Source: Tubiluchus corallicola
Taxonomy: Eukaryota; Priapulida; Priapulimorpha; Priapulimorphida; Tubiluchidae
Assembly (NCBI GenBank): GCA_030141605.1
Contig: JAQGDQ010000609.1
Span: 1-44,225, forward strand
Reading direction: 5' to 3'
DNA length: 44,225 nucleotides
Both the position numbers and the translations under genes were made by a program. The notes under the pieces are model-generated. The model was not told where the DNA came from. It saw only the letters and a program-made list of their open reading frames with translations, and searched no databases. The stretch's first letter is position 1. Each line of letters starts with the position of its first letter. Shown here piece after piece: positions 1-10,600 of this stretch.

Positions 1-551
1 CTTTTTATGATTAGCTTAATCTGTATTGACTTTTTATGATTAGCTTAATCTGTATTAACTTTTTATGATTAGCTTAATCTGTATTAACTTTTTATGATTA
101 GCTTAATCTGTATTGACTTTTTATGATTAGCTTAATCTGTATTAACTTTTTATGATTAGCTTAATCTGTATTAACTTTTTATGATTAGCTTAATCTGTAT
201 TGACTTTTTATGATTAGCTTAATCTGTATTAACTTTTTATGATTAGCTTAATCTGTATTAACTTTTTATGATTAGCTTAATCTGTATTGACTTTTTATGA
301 TTAGCTTAATCTGTATTAACTTTTTATGATTAGCTTAATCTGTATTAACTTTTTATGATTAGCTTAATCTGTATTGACTTTTTATGATTAGCTTAATCTG
401 TATTAACTTTTTATGATTAGCTTAATCTGTATTAACTTTTTATGATTAGCTTAATCTGTATTGACTTTTTATGATTAGCTTAATCTGTATTAACTTTTTA
501 TGATTAGCTTAATCTGTATTAACTTTTTATGATTAGCTTAATCTGTATTGA
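1..551. repeat. 29-bp satellite array with 87-bp higher-order period
   Basis: Nineteen head-to-tail copies of a 29-bp unit that begins CTTTTTATGATTAGCTTAAT. The units are almost identical and differ only near the end (…TATTGA or …TATTAA). The GA form is at units 1, 4, 7, 10, 13, 16 and 19, so the true repeat is an 87-bp trimer (GA-AA-AA). The window begins inside the array, so its full length is unknown. No coding potential is seen. Confidence 0.97.
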
Positions 552-1145
552 CTTTTCATGAGTGCTTCTCTTATAACAGTGGTCTTCAACCTTTTTTAAT
601 GTCATCCACCCCTAGTGGTGATTAAGTAGAAGCTGTCCACCCCCCCCCCCCCGCCCACCCCGAAAAAGTCTCATTAAAAATCTCACGTTTTTAAGATTTA
701 AAATCTATGTTTCATATCTCATTTCTATGACTATGTAAACAGAAACAGGCAGTTTCTCTTATTTTTTATTTAACTTTTACATATTCATACATATATTTAC
801 ACACCTCATCTCAAACTAAGAGGCTGAAAATACACAAGATTTACAATATGTAATTGCTTCTACATTCTGTGCTTAAATTTACAGCGAGCAAGTTTTTCAT
901 CTTTGGCTAGAGGCATTGTGTTCATGTATAGCCATAATTGAGAAGTGGTACCAACCTTGGTCGTACCTGCGCAGCCCCGGATGGGTGCAGATTAAATGTG
1001 AATTAAGGTACGTGTAACTCCAGGTGTGAAACCTCTTGCTTTGATTTCCTTTGTTTATAAGACATGTATAAAGGTTTTGTAAATTTAGGCTGTCATGTAT
1101 GATTGTTCTGTCTTGTAAAGATGCGCATTATCATTGTGCTGTAGT
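552..1145. other. Non-coding stretch, no gene seen
   Basis: AT-rich sequence with a run of about 14 C near 641-654. Around 579 the sequence CAGTGGTCTTCAACC resembles the end of a hAT-type transposon, but no matching opposite end was found. No splice sites or open frames of note. Confidence 0.5.
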
Positions 1146-1301
1146 GATAAGATAAGATAAGATAAGATTTATTTTCATCGGTATGATATAAACAGTACAT
1201 ATTTGTAAAACATGAGCTTAAAGCTCGTAAACCGATATCAAACATAATGTATATGAGCGATAACATGGTAATAATATGTACTTCTTAAAATCTTTTGGAT
1301 G
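1146..1301 (-). repeat. Dispersed short retroposon-like repeat, copy 1
   Basis: Read on the minus strand, this is about 155 bp starting CATCCAAAAGATTTTAAGAA and ending in a (TTATC)n tail, seen on the plus strand as GATAAGATAAGATAAGAT. A near-identical copy lies at 3417-3573 and starts at the same base. The pentanucleotide tail and shared 5' end suggest a SINE or the conserved 3' piece of a LINE. No tRNA-like promoter boxes are visible. Confidence 0.75.
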
Positions 1302-1855
1302 CCACCAGAGGTATTGGTACAAGAAAAATTTATAACTACATGAAGACAGTAAAAATTCAGACAGTTAAGAATTGAGACAGTAAAAATTTTAGGCAGTAAC
1401 ATTTTCTAAAATTTACACAAAAAGCTATCTAGGTCAATAAAAAATTTTCCTGCCAACATTTCAGCATTTAATTAAGACTTAACAAAATTGGGAAGTTCGC
1501 TGAATTTACAAATGGCACATTTACATGATGCACCAGTCCATGAGTTAATTAGACGTTTAAATTCGAAAATGATTTTAATGCATTTGAACATGACAGTTGG
1601 TTTTAGGGGAAAAAGCTTTAAGCATGACAGCGTTCTTTATCTATAACGATATTCTTTAAACTGTTTTCATTTGTCAACTGTGATGTATTATTGTTTTAGT
1701 GATTTAGAAAAAAAATTCGTTTTTTTAGATATAACGAATATGCGAAAATTAAGGTGCTCCTATGTTGTCTGAGATTGTCTGCATGTAATAAGCAGTTCTT
1801 TGCTTAGTGAATTCCTGCAAACTGTTAGACAGATTGCCTGTGTATTTTGCAAGTA
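1302..1855. other. Non-coding stretch, no gene seen
   Basis: AT-rich sequence between the first dispersed repeat and the Tigger-like MITE. I see no conserved coding frame, RNA gene or transposon end. Confidence 0.4.
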
Positions 1856-2461
1856 CAGTCTAGCCTCGTTATTTCGCCACTGTCCGTCTAGGGCAAATTT
1901 TTGGCGAGAGGCGAGTATGGCGAGATAACGGGAATATAACGAAGTTAGTCTATATGTATGTATATACATAATAGTTGATTAACATAGTGTTCCTCTGTGT
2001 ACATATAAAATAGACAAAACAGTTTTCGCTTCAGAGACATCATGTAAAGTTGCTCACACTTTGTGGAAACTCAAACTTAAACGCAGCTTTGGTGTTATAG
2101 AGTAAGGATATCGGTGACGCTTTAGTTTCTTTGCGCATTAACCAACCACAGCACTCCTAATCTAATCCTGGTGAGACACACACTAGATTAATTATGTCTG
2201 TCTATCGAGTACAGCAGCATTGTCTACATACCGCGGTTATATTTATCGACACGCGGTATATGTATTGATCAATTCACCTCTGAGTTTGTCTGTTTGGTGA
2301 CATAACGAATATAGTTTACATAAGCATTCATCCTAGCATGACGTGGCGAGGGTGGCGACTTAACGAGGTAAATATCAAAGCAGGAAATCCGTCCTGGTAC
2401 TTTCTATGGCGAGAGACGAGTTTGGAGGCATAACGAGGGGCGAAATAACGAGGCTAGACTG
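1856..2461. mobile_element. Tc1/mariner (pogo/Tigger-like) MITE
   Basis: A 606-bp element with perfect 23-bp terminal inverted repeats. The left end begins CAGTCTAGCCTCGTTATTTC and the right end is its reverse complement. It is flanked on both sides by TA (1854-1855 and 2462-2463), the duplication used by the Tc1/mariner superfamily. The terminal sequence is of the pogo/Tigger type. Sub-terminal blocks rich in GGCGAG and TAACGAG occur at both ends. No transposase frame is present, so it is non-autonomous. Confidence 0.85.
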
Positions 2462-2512
2462 TATATTGCAGAAAACAATGACATGTTCTGATCCTGATTT
2501 ATTTATTTTTAG

Positions 2513-2645
2513 GATTCTTTCGAATTTTGCCTTTAATTTGTCTCCTGATTGGGAACTACCACCAAAGAAAGTGGTTCCTCAACCATTAAAAGATGGAGTA
2601 AGAGATATGCTAGTCAAGCATCATTTATTCAGCTGGGACTTATGA
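2513..2645 (+). CDS. Putative terminal exon of an unidentified gene
   Basis: After a pyrimidine-rich acceptor (TTTATTTTTAG, ending at 2512), a frame stays open for 43 codons to a TGA at 2643-2645. Codon phase needs two bases from an upstream exon. The peptide is charged and proline-rich in the middle ([19 protein letters not shown]) and ends in FSWDL, which looks like genuine protein rather than random translation. I cannot name the protein, and no upstream exon was found; the Tigger-like MITE sits just 5' of it in the intron. The gene would converge on DPH7. This could also be a chance open frame. Confidence 0.4.
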
Positions 2646-2737
2646 TAGACAACTTAGAGTGGTAACAAAAATCGACACGGATGCGATACGTTTACTTGCG
2701 TGCATCATAGCAGTTAAGCAAATGTGACAGTTTACTG

Positions 2738-3210
2738 CAGGGGTGTGCAAATTGCGGCCCGCCGAGAGAATTTGTGCGGCCCGCGAAGAGATTTGTCAAC
2801 CTAATGAAAGTGCGGCCCGGGCGATTAATTGAGTGTATCCAGCTGAAGTCCGTGCCACGATCCCAAAGATAGTGCGGGTAGTTTTTTCTACTAGATCGGA
2901 TGCCATTAACCCTTACAAGACGGTTGTAGCTTCATGTCGCTGTACTACAAGGACTGTGTGATACACATTACTAATATGCATTGTAATGAAATTACCACTA
3001 TCTGTCCTGAAAGTAGAAATATATGGTTTGTAATATAAATTTTAATAACCTCTAAAATAGTTTCTTTATTGTAGTAGTAATAATCTACGCAGGTCGGATA
3101 CAAAAAAATCGTTATTAGGTCTTTCTGTACTTTCTGGGCTTGTTCAAACTGCCTGTGGCCCGCAGGAATTGCGGGAAAGTTTAATATGTCAGATAATTTG
3201 CACGCCCCTG
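2738..3210. mobile_element. hAT-type MITE, copy 1
   Basis: A 473-bp element with ends CAGGGGTGTGCAAATT and, as reverse complement, CAGGGGCGTGCAAATT. It is flanked by a perfect 8-bp target duplication, GTTTACTG (2730-2737 and 3211-3218). The CAGGGGTG terminus and 8-bp duplication are diagnostic of the hAT superfamily. The interior has several GCGGCCCG blocks and no transposase. A related copy is at 8814-9228. Confidence 0.93.
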
Positions 3211-3416
3211 GTTTACTGTACTGTCAGATATTGTCATGGGGTAAAATTTGTTTTTAAAAATGTTGTTCACTTGACATTGTTGCTGTTTGCATATGAATAT
3301 ACATGTTACTCAAACAGTTGCCACTGTGTGGTTTCACAGTTTTTTGCCCTGAAATTTGTGCGTGTGTGAATTATATTGTGCAAGTACTTAAAACATTGCA
3401 AACAAAACTTAGAGTT

Positions 3417-3573
3417 AAGATAAGATAAGATAAGATAATATTTATTTTCATCGGTATGATATAAACAGTACATATTTGTAGAAACATGAGCTTAAAGCTC
3501 GTAAACCGATATCAAACAATGTATATGAGCGATAACATGGTAATAATATGTACTTCTTAAAATCTTTTGGATG
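3417..3573 (-). repeat. Dispersed short retroposon-like repeat, copy 2
   Basis: Near-identical to 1146-1301, with the same 5' boundary (minus-strand CATCCAAAAGATT) and the same (TTATC)n tail. It differs by a few substitutions and a 3-base indel. Confidence 0.75.
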
Positions 3574-4608
3574 AATGATTTGTTCCGTAAATCGAACAAA
3601 CCTGCCATTCCAAATGCATGTATTCCAGATTAGTTTCTTTGTCATGTTAACATCAACATGTGACGCGCATTATTTGTCATGTAATGTAACTACTCATTTT
3701 AAGGCATGTTTATTTTCATCATTCTTGAGAATTCGTGTTCTTAACGTTTTTCGTTATATTGCTGGGCAGGCAAGGGGTGCACGATTGCCGTTGTTTGTCA
3801 CCTCCATGAATAATACTTGCTCTGTCGTTTAATCATCAAAGGTGAATACTGTAGATCATTATATTGTTATTATACATATTGTGCTGGAAGTCAAAATTAT
3901 GTTGACAAGATGGTGAGGAGGAACCATTTATAGAGGGGAAGGTGTTGGACATGTCCCGACTGTTGAGACTAATGTGATCTTGTTAATTTTGGTTACATGT
4001 GTGATATATAATATTATTTATATATACGGCCAAAGACAAAATCTATTTATATTATTATATTGCAGTTCACACATTATTTTCATGATTGTCTATATACTAT
4101 ATTACTCAGTGAATGTCTGTATGCTCAAGTGCAGTGTATGCTTGACAGCATTCTATGGTTTATTCTGCACAAAGCTTTCATAGACACATAACTCCCGTAA
4201 CTAATTATGCTTGGCCTGTTTATGACTAAAGGTTTCCCATCTTGTTGTCATTGTGAAAATATTTATTATTTTGTTGACCGTTTATTTATTTATCAGAAAC
4301 ATGAAATTTGTTTAAGACGAATAATATTATTTCAGGCGCTAGTCATCATTACCAAAAATTCATTCCACTAAATTTCGTTATATTTATTTTTATGAAAATG
4401 ATGTATATATACAAAGTATGTTGTTTACCTAGTATTATAGAGAAAAATAAAATGAATTAAACACAGAGTTCATCAATAGAATTATTTGAAGGTTTCTAAT
4501 GTTGGCAATTCTCAGTCGCAAAAACTAATGCTTACTCATTATATTACGCGATGCAGAAAAAATCTCCACAACACAACGGGCGTCCAGAACAGAAACAGAT
4601 CGTGGGAT
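3574..4608. other. Intergenic / DPH7 3' UTR region
   Basis: No gene is seen. The part nearest 4608 is the expected 3' UTR of DPH7. Plus-strand TTTATT hexamers, which are AATAAA on the minus strand, occur near 4383-4388 and 4274-4290 and are candidate polyadenylation signals. AATAAA also occurs on the plus strand near 4445. Confidence 0.4.
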
Positions 4609-7600
4609 TTACGATCCACCTTGTATCCACTTCCACAAGTCCAGTCGGCGATCATAAAACGAACAAGAAGCAATTAAATATCCAGGTGGTGACAAGTCTA
4701 TAGTACTTGCACTCACAGATTCATGGTGTGACGTGCCACTAGTACTTGCACTCACAGATTCATGGTGTGACGTGCCACTAGTACTTGCACTCACAGATCC
4801 ATGGTGTGACGTGTCACTAGTACTTGCACTTACAGATCCATGGTGTGACGTGCCACTAGTACTTGCACTCACAGATTCATGGTGTGACGTGTCACTAGTA
4901 CTTGCACTCACAGATTCATGGTGTGACGTGTCACTAGTACTTGCACTTACAGATCCATGGTGTGACGTGCCACTAGTACTTGCACTCACAGATTCATGGT
5001 GTGACGTGTCACTAGTACTTGCACTCACAGATTCATGGTGTGATGTGCCACTAGTACTTGCACTCACAGATTCATGGTGTGATGTGCCACTAGTACTTGC
5101 ACTCACAGATTCATGGTGTGATGTGCCACTAATTGTCTCATTTTGTCGTTTCGGCTTGCAACTTGCCATATTTTCTGATTTACCATCATCGACACGGGTA
5201 GAAGAATTACTACATTTCGTGTCTCCAGGTGGCACTGCTGATGATGAGAAATGAAAACCACGAGAAGACAATGGCAACCCCCAATCAACACCATACGCAA
5301 GTGATTCGTGTTCAAGATAAGAACAGACTATCGGCTGAGAATCTGAAAAAAACAACAATTGAACTAAATGTAATCATGCAAACTGTAACTAGCCAACATT
5401 TAATTAGTTACAGAAATACGCTCATTAATGAGTTTGAAGAAGCAGTTTGTATTTAACCCTTTCACTACGGAAAGTGGTAGACTGCCGCCCAAGCTCAGGA
5501 CTAAGCGCAGTCACCCAGGTCTGTTTATTTCACTACTACGACCATGCAAGAATATTTGTAGAAAGTTTAACAGTCTTGGGATTGGGGTTGCTTCGCAACG
5601 AGTAACGTTAGCCAGCCAGTGAAGCCAGGTGCATTCCATAATACTGCACTGTATGGTCTGAAGCCAGGTACATTCCATAATACTGCACTGTATGGTCTGT
5701 TCCCACGCAAAATCACTTGTAGATCGTTGGTGAAACGTATGTTTAGTTGATTGTTCTGCATTCTTATAAAATGATTGTATATTATGGATTAGTATTGTGT
5801 CTTTTGTGAAAACTGGTTTTGAAACATAAGTACATGCTTATTTATGAGGGTGTGCACGTGTGTGTGTGTGTGTGTGTGTGCAGGAGTGCTTGCATGTGTG
5901 CTCGTATGTGTGCGCATGTGTAAAAGTAAAACTAATATTTAATATTAGTACTGAATATCGCACAACTGTTTGTTTATCTACAAGATGCTGTTTTAGTAAC
6001 ACACCACAAGAAGTTATGGTCAAATGTCCAAAGGTCAATGTGGCCCAGTTAAAAAGCAACTATGTAGTGAAAGGGTTAAAAAATGGAAACTTAAACTTTG
6101 TGTCAGTGGACTGTTATAATTAACATCAATGTAACAACTGCGCATTTCCCTAATAACAAGCAAAAAAATCAGTCATGACATTTCTTAATAACATTCTATT
6201 TGTATCAGTCATGACGTTTCTTAATAACATTCTATTTGTATCAGTCATGACGTTTCTTAATAACATTCTATTTGTATCAGTCATGATGTTTCGTAATAAC
6301 ATTCTATTTGCATCAGTCATGACGTTTCGTAATAACATTCTATTTGTATCAGTCATGACGTTTCGTAATAACATTCTATTTGCATCAGTCATGACGTTTC
6401 TTAATAATATTCTATTTGCATCAGTCATGACGTTTCGTAATAACATTCTATTTGTATCAGTCATGACGTTTCGTAATAACATTCTATTTGCATCAGTCAT
6501 GACGTTTCTTAATAACATTCTATTTACCCTTAATCTCAGTACAGTCTAGTATATGAAAACCATTTTGCATGCATGCCGCCAGAAGATGACGACCAAGCAC
6601 AGGTTCCCATTTCAGTCTCCAGATGCCGCCACCTACGTGGGTGTCTGATACGGGCGTTTTCATTTGTCTTGTGTCCCAAATGAGAATACGTTCATCGTAG
6701 CTAAAAGGGAAAAAGTTACCAATATTGGGAAAAACGTGCATAAACATCGAATTTTTCACAAACATATGAGAAAAAGTTCTCGCGGAAATTAGTTTATTAT
6801 TATCACATTCAGTACAATATAATGACATTAAGCACACAGTGACATCAAAATTGTTACGTCATACTGTATTAAATTGTTATGTTTCATACACTATCGTTAT
6901 GATAAAAGAATAATTGTACTGCAGTGGGCTAGAGAAGCAAAGGCTTGTATAAGCCCACTGTCATGTGAACCCGATAAAAAAAGAATGGATGAGTGAACAA
7001 AAAAAGAACTGGGAGAAAGGTTAGATCACACAGGAAGGGTAGAAGGATGTGTTAGTGGAAATGGTAGGAAGAAAGATAATAGATTGTGCTATGTTGACAT
7101 CAGCTCTAAAGATTTATCAATGATGCCTTGTTTTGCATAATCTGTACCAGGATTGTGGTATGACTGCTGCAGTAGGTGTGGGAAATTAGGAAGTGTTGTA
7201 CTTGTTGAGAATCATTGCTCTGTTCTTCTTTTGAAATTTTTGAATTGGCTGAACAGTTTTTAATTCATCATTTATGTCATTGCAAAGTCTTGGACCAACA
7301 TTTGCAATGAATTGCCGTTAATAATAATAATAATAATCTTTATTTAAAGTCGGCTTTTGGGTGAGCTATTATCGCCGACTGTAAATAACAACCTACAACT
7401 ACATAACAGAGACTATTGTTACCCCACTTTTACCCTAAATACCACACGTCAGGCAGGGCAACAGCAGGTACCATTTTTAAATTCTTTGGTATGACCCGGC
7501 CGCTGGTTCGAACTCACGAGCTCCCAGACGGAAAGCAGACGCATTACCACTAGACTAAACCGTCTGGTTAATGAATTAATTATTTGAATTAATGAATTAA

Positions 7601-10600
7601 TCATTTGAAATGATTTTAATTACCTGCCTGTGGCCAGCATGTTTTCTGTACAAGGATTACTCTGTATACTGCACACACCCATCATATGCTCTTTGCTAGT
7701 AAAAGTAGGAGCCTGTGAACCTGCTCTTATGTCCCAACCCTTCAGCTTGCAATCATCACCACCTAATATTAATAACAAACAACCCTGCAGTCTACCGAAC
7801 AGTTGCTAATTAAAAACCATATTTGAGTAAGTAAGTAAGTAAAAAAATTTTATTTGTCTCTGAAAGTTACAAAATAAACATAAACAAAAGCTGAAAACTA
7901 AAATAAAGCCGGAAAAGAGACGGGGTGGCGAAAAGACCAAGGGTCACCAAGTCAACCACCCCTATCCAAACTGAAGAAAATTAAGCGACCTGTCAAGTAA
8001 GGTATGTACAAATGAAAATAATCAACATCTGAACAAAAAAAAATGAGGCAACAGGTTCAAATGAGTTTAAATTTAGAAACAGTAAATAAATTTGGAAATG
8101 AGAAGAGGCAAAATTTAAATTAGCAAACAAAACATCTGGACTTTAACAATGTTGAAAACTCTTAATCTCTATCAATTTAAAAAAGCATCAAAGAATTACC
8201 TACTACAACGGTATAATTAACTCACAATTTTACTCATCCTGATCTTAAGTTACTAACAAAACTTATTTTGTTCTAATGTACGTTATAACTGATGAAAATG
8301 TTAATTGTCAATTGTTTCACTTATCTGGAGGAGGACTCGAAAGCTCAATGCTCCTTCCTTCTCCTCACAGTAACTCGCATAGTTTTTTTTTCAATGTAAT
8401 ATCAATTTATATGTATGTTTGAGTTGCTGTGGAATAAATTCTTAATTCAAAAAATTCATAATTCATAATGTCTTGCAAAACTTCCTATTTTCATTTACTA
8501 GAGAATGCGCTTACCTGAATACACAATATTAATGTTCCAGTAATCGAAAGCTGCAATCCAAGCTTCAAAACCATGAGCGAGCCACTGACTCATAAGTGAC
8601 ACATGTGAACCTGTACACTGCAGTAGACTGACACCCCCTGAAGAATCACTTGCAACGATGCTGGGAGAGGTGCTAGGAAACGAAATGCAGAAAACAAATC
8701 AAGAATTCACCTCAGTAGACAATTTCAGTGTGTTAAAATTAAAATTAAGTAAAATGAGTTACTGGTTTCATAAGTTACCCTAGTCTTCTTCGCCAGCTGA
8801 GTACACATTACAGCAGGGGTGTGCAAACTGCGGCCCGCTGAGAGATCTTGTGCGGCCCACGAAGAGGTTTGTCAACGTAATGAAAGTGCGGCCCACGCGA
8901 CCCACCTGAAGTCTGCGTCAATATCGCAAAGATAGTGCAGGTAGTTTTTTCCTCTAGATCGGATGGCATTAACCCTTACAAGACCGTTGTCACTTAATGT
9001 CACTGTCAGACATGATGAAATATATGGTTTTTAATATAAATTTTACTAACTTCTAAAACAGTTTCTTGAGTGTAGTAGTGCAGTAGTAATGATGTGCGCA
9101 AACTGGATGCAAAAAAATCGTTATTAGGTCCTACTGTACTTGGCTCCTTGACCAACCTGCATGTGTCCCACAGGAATTGCGGGAATGTTTAATGTGGCCC
9201 GGCTAGACAGATAATTTGCACACCCCTGGATTACACTATTCGATTTGCAAACCTCTTTTAATTACAACTGGTTGTTGTGCTTTAAATGAGGCTTACTGTT
9301 TCACGTTGACAAACTCTCACTGGAGTAAAGGAAAGCTGTATTAAATAATGATTTTCATTAAATTAGTTATTAAATTATTAAATTAATAATTCAGGATTAA
9401 ATGCTTGATGATGCAAGATTAAACTATCGTCGTGGCTAGAAGTCTAGTTAGGTGTGGCATCACGTGACCAGCTGATGTTCGACCGGCTGACTCAGAAGTA
9501 AAGATTGATGATGTAATCCTTATTCGCAGAAGCTCACGGCGCATTAGGTAGTTAAACAAAAGTGGTTTGAGGCCCGCACCTCGGGGGAGATGAGGAACTG
9601 ACTGAAGACGGGCGGCTGGCATTACTATCCTCTTATATTTACCATGTTGTTTTTGTTACTTAATAAATAAAGTCTTGATAGTTTGCCATGCCCATCGTGG
9701 CTACCTCACACGCCACACAATAAACAACAATAATCAGCAAGCAGATTTAACCACAAGAATAAATAAACTTTAAAAATTATTTTACTGCTGGCAGAACTGC
9801 CAAACAGCTAGACAAAAGTCTAAGAAACTAAAGTAGTGATAAATTACATTTTTTTTATCTGTAGCTTCACGTTGTTATTAAGCAGTATTGCTTCATAAGA
9901 TCAGCTATTAAGAGTAAACCTAGTTTAAAACAATGCAAACTTGTGAAGCTTTGATTAATAACCCATACATTTTAGTGGCCTGGCGCATTTACAGATCCAA
10001 TGCACTACAAGCAGCAGTGACTTAAAGGACAAGAAAAGGGGTACCTGAAGTAGGTTTCAGAAAAATCGCCCTAAAAAGTTATACTACTTTACAGAAATTT
10101 TATGCACATTTGTATTCGTGTTGAAAGGAATTTTCGTTTGTTTTCATTTTAAATCTCCCGCAATACAGTTCCGGCAGTGCCATTACATGACGTCACTTCG
10201 CCACGTAAATCAGGGAAAGAATTGGAAATGTTAAATTATGACCCACGAAACTTTCCATGCAAATCTATATTACTTAGCACTTCACTTACCTGCTGGAAAC
10301 ACTTATGTAACTAGACTAATCATTTAAAATGTTTGTGCCAGTTGGTAAAATGTCGCTGACTCACCCTCCAGGGTGCGCCACTCACTAGCCAAAAACGTAA
10401 TTTTAAATTTTTTTTACTTAATTAGCAACATGTATGCTACGGATGCTCCAATTATTTTTTCAAACTTTACTTAATGTTATCTAAACTTGTTTCAAACGAC
10501 CAAATGTCAAAATGGCTGCGCCTAACGGTAATCACAGGAGTTTAAATTTACGCGTTTCATACAGCGTTACGGCCGACGCAAGCTCTGCATACGAAAAGGT

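Noticed and set aside
1-551. CRISPR-like array
   Set aside because: Units are contiguous with no unique spacers, and the genome is eukaryotic.
579-660. hAT end (CAGTGGTCTTCAACC)
   Set aside because: Only one end is recognisable and no 8-bp duplication or partner end was found.
4733-5254. Plus-strand open frame of 173 codons with a [13 protein letters not shown] repeat
   Set aside because: It is the complement of the coding minisatellite in DPH7 exon 6; the minus frame continues DPH7 family motifs on both sides of the array and the plus frame does not.
5838-6123. Cys/Val- and His/Thr-rich frames near the (GT)n tract
   Set aside because: Produced by a GT/CA microsatellite inside the piggyBac-like MITE.
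6150-6549. Long open frames on both strands ([12 protein letters not shown] and [12 protein letters not shown] repeats)
   Set aside because: By-product of a 36-bp tandem repeat inside a DPH7 intron; no splice or homology support.
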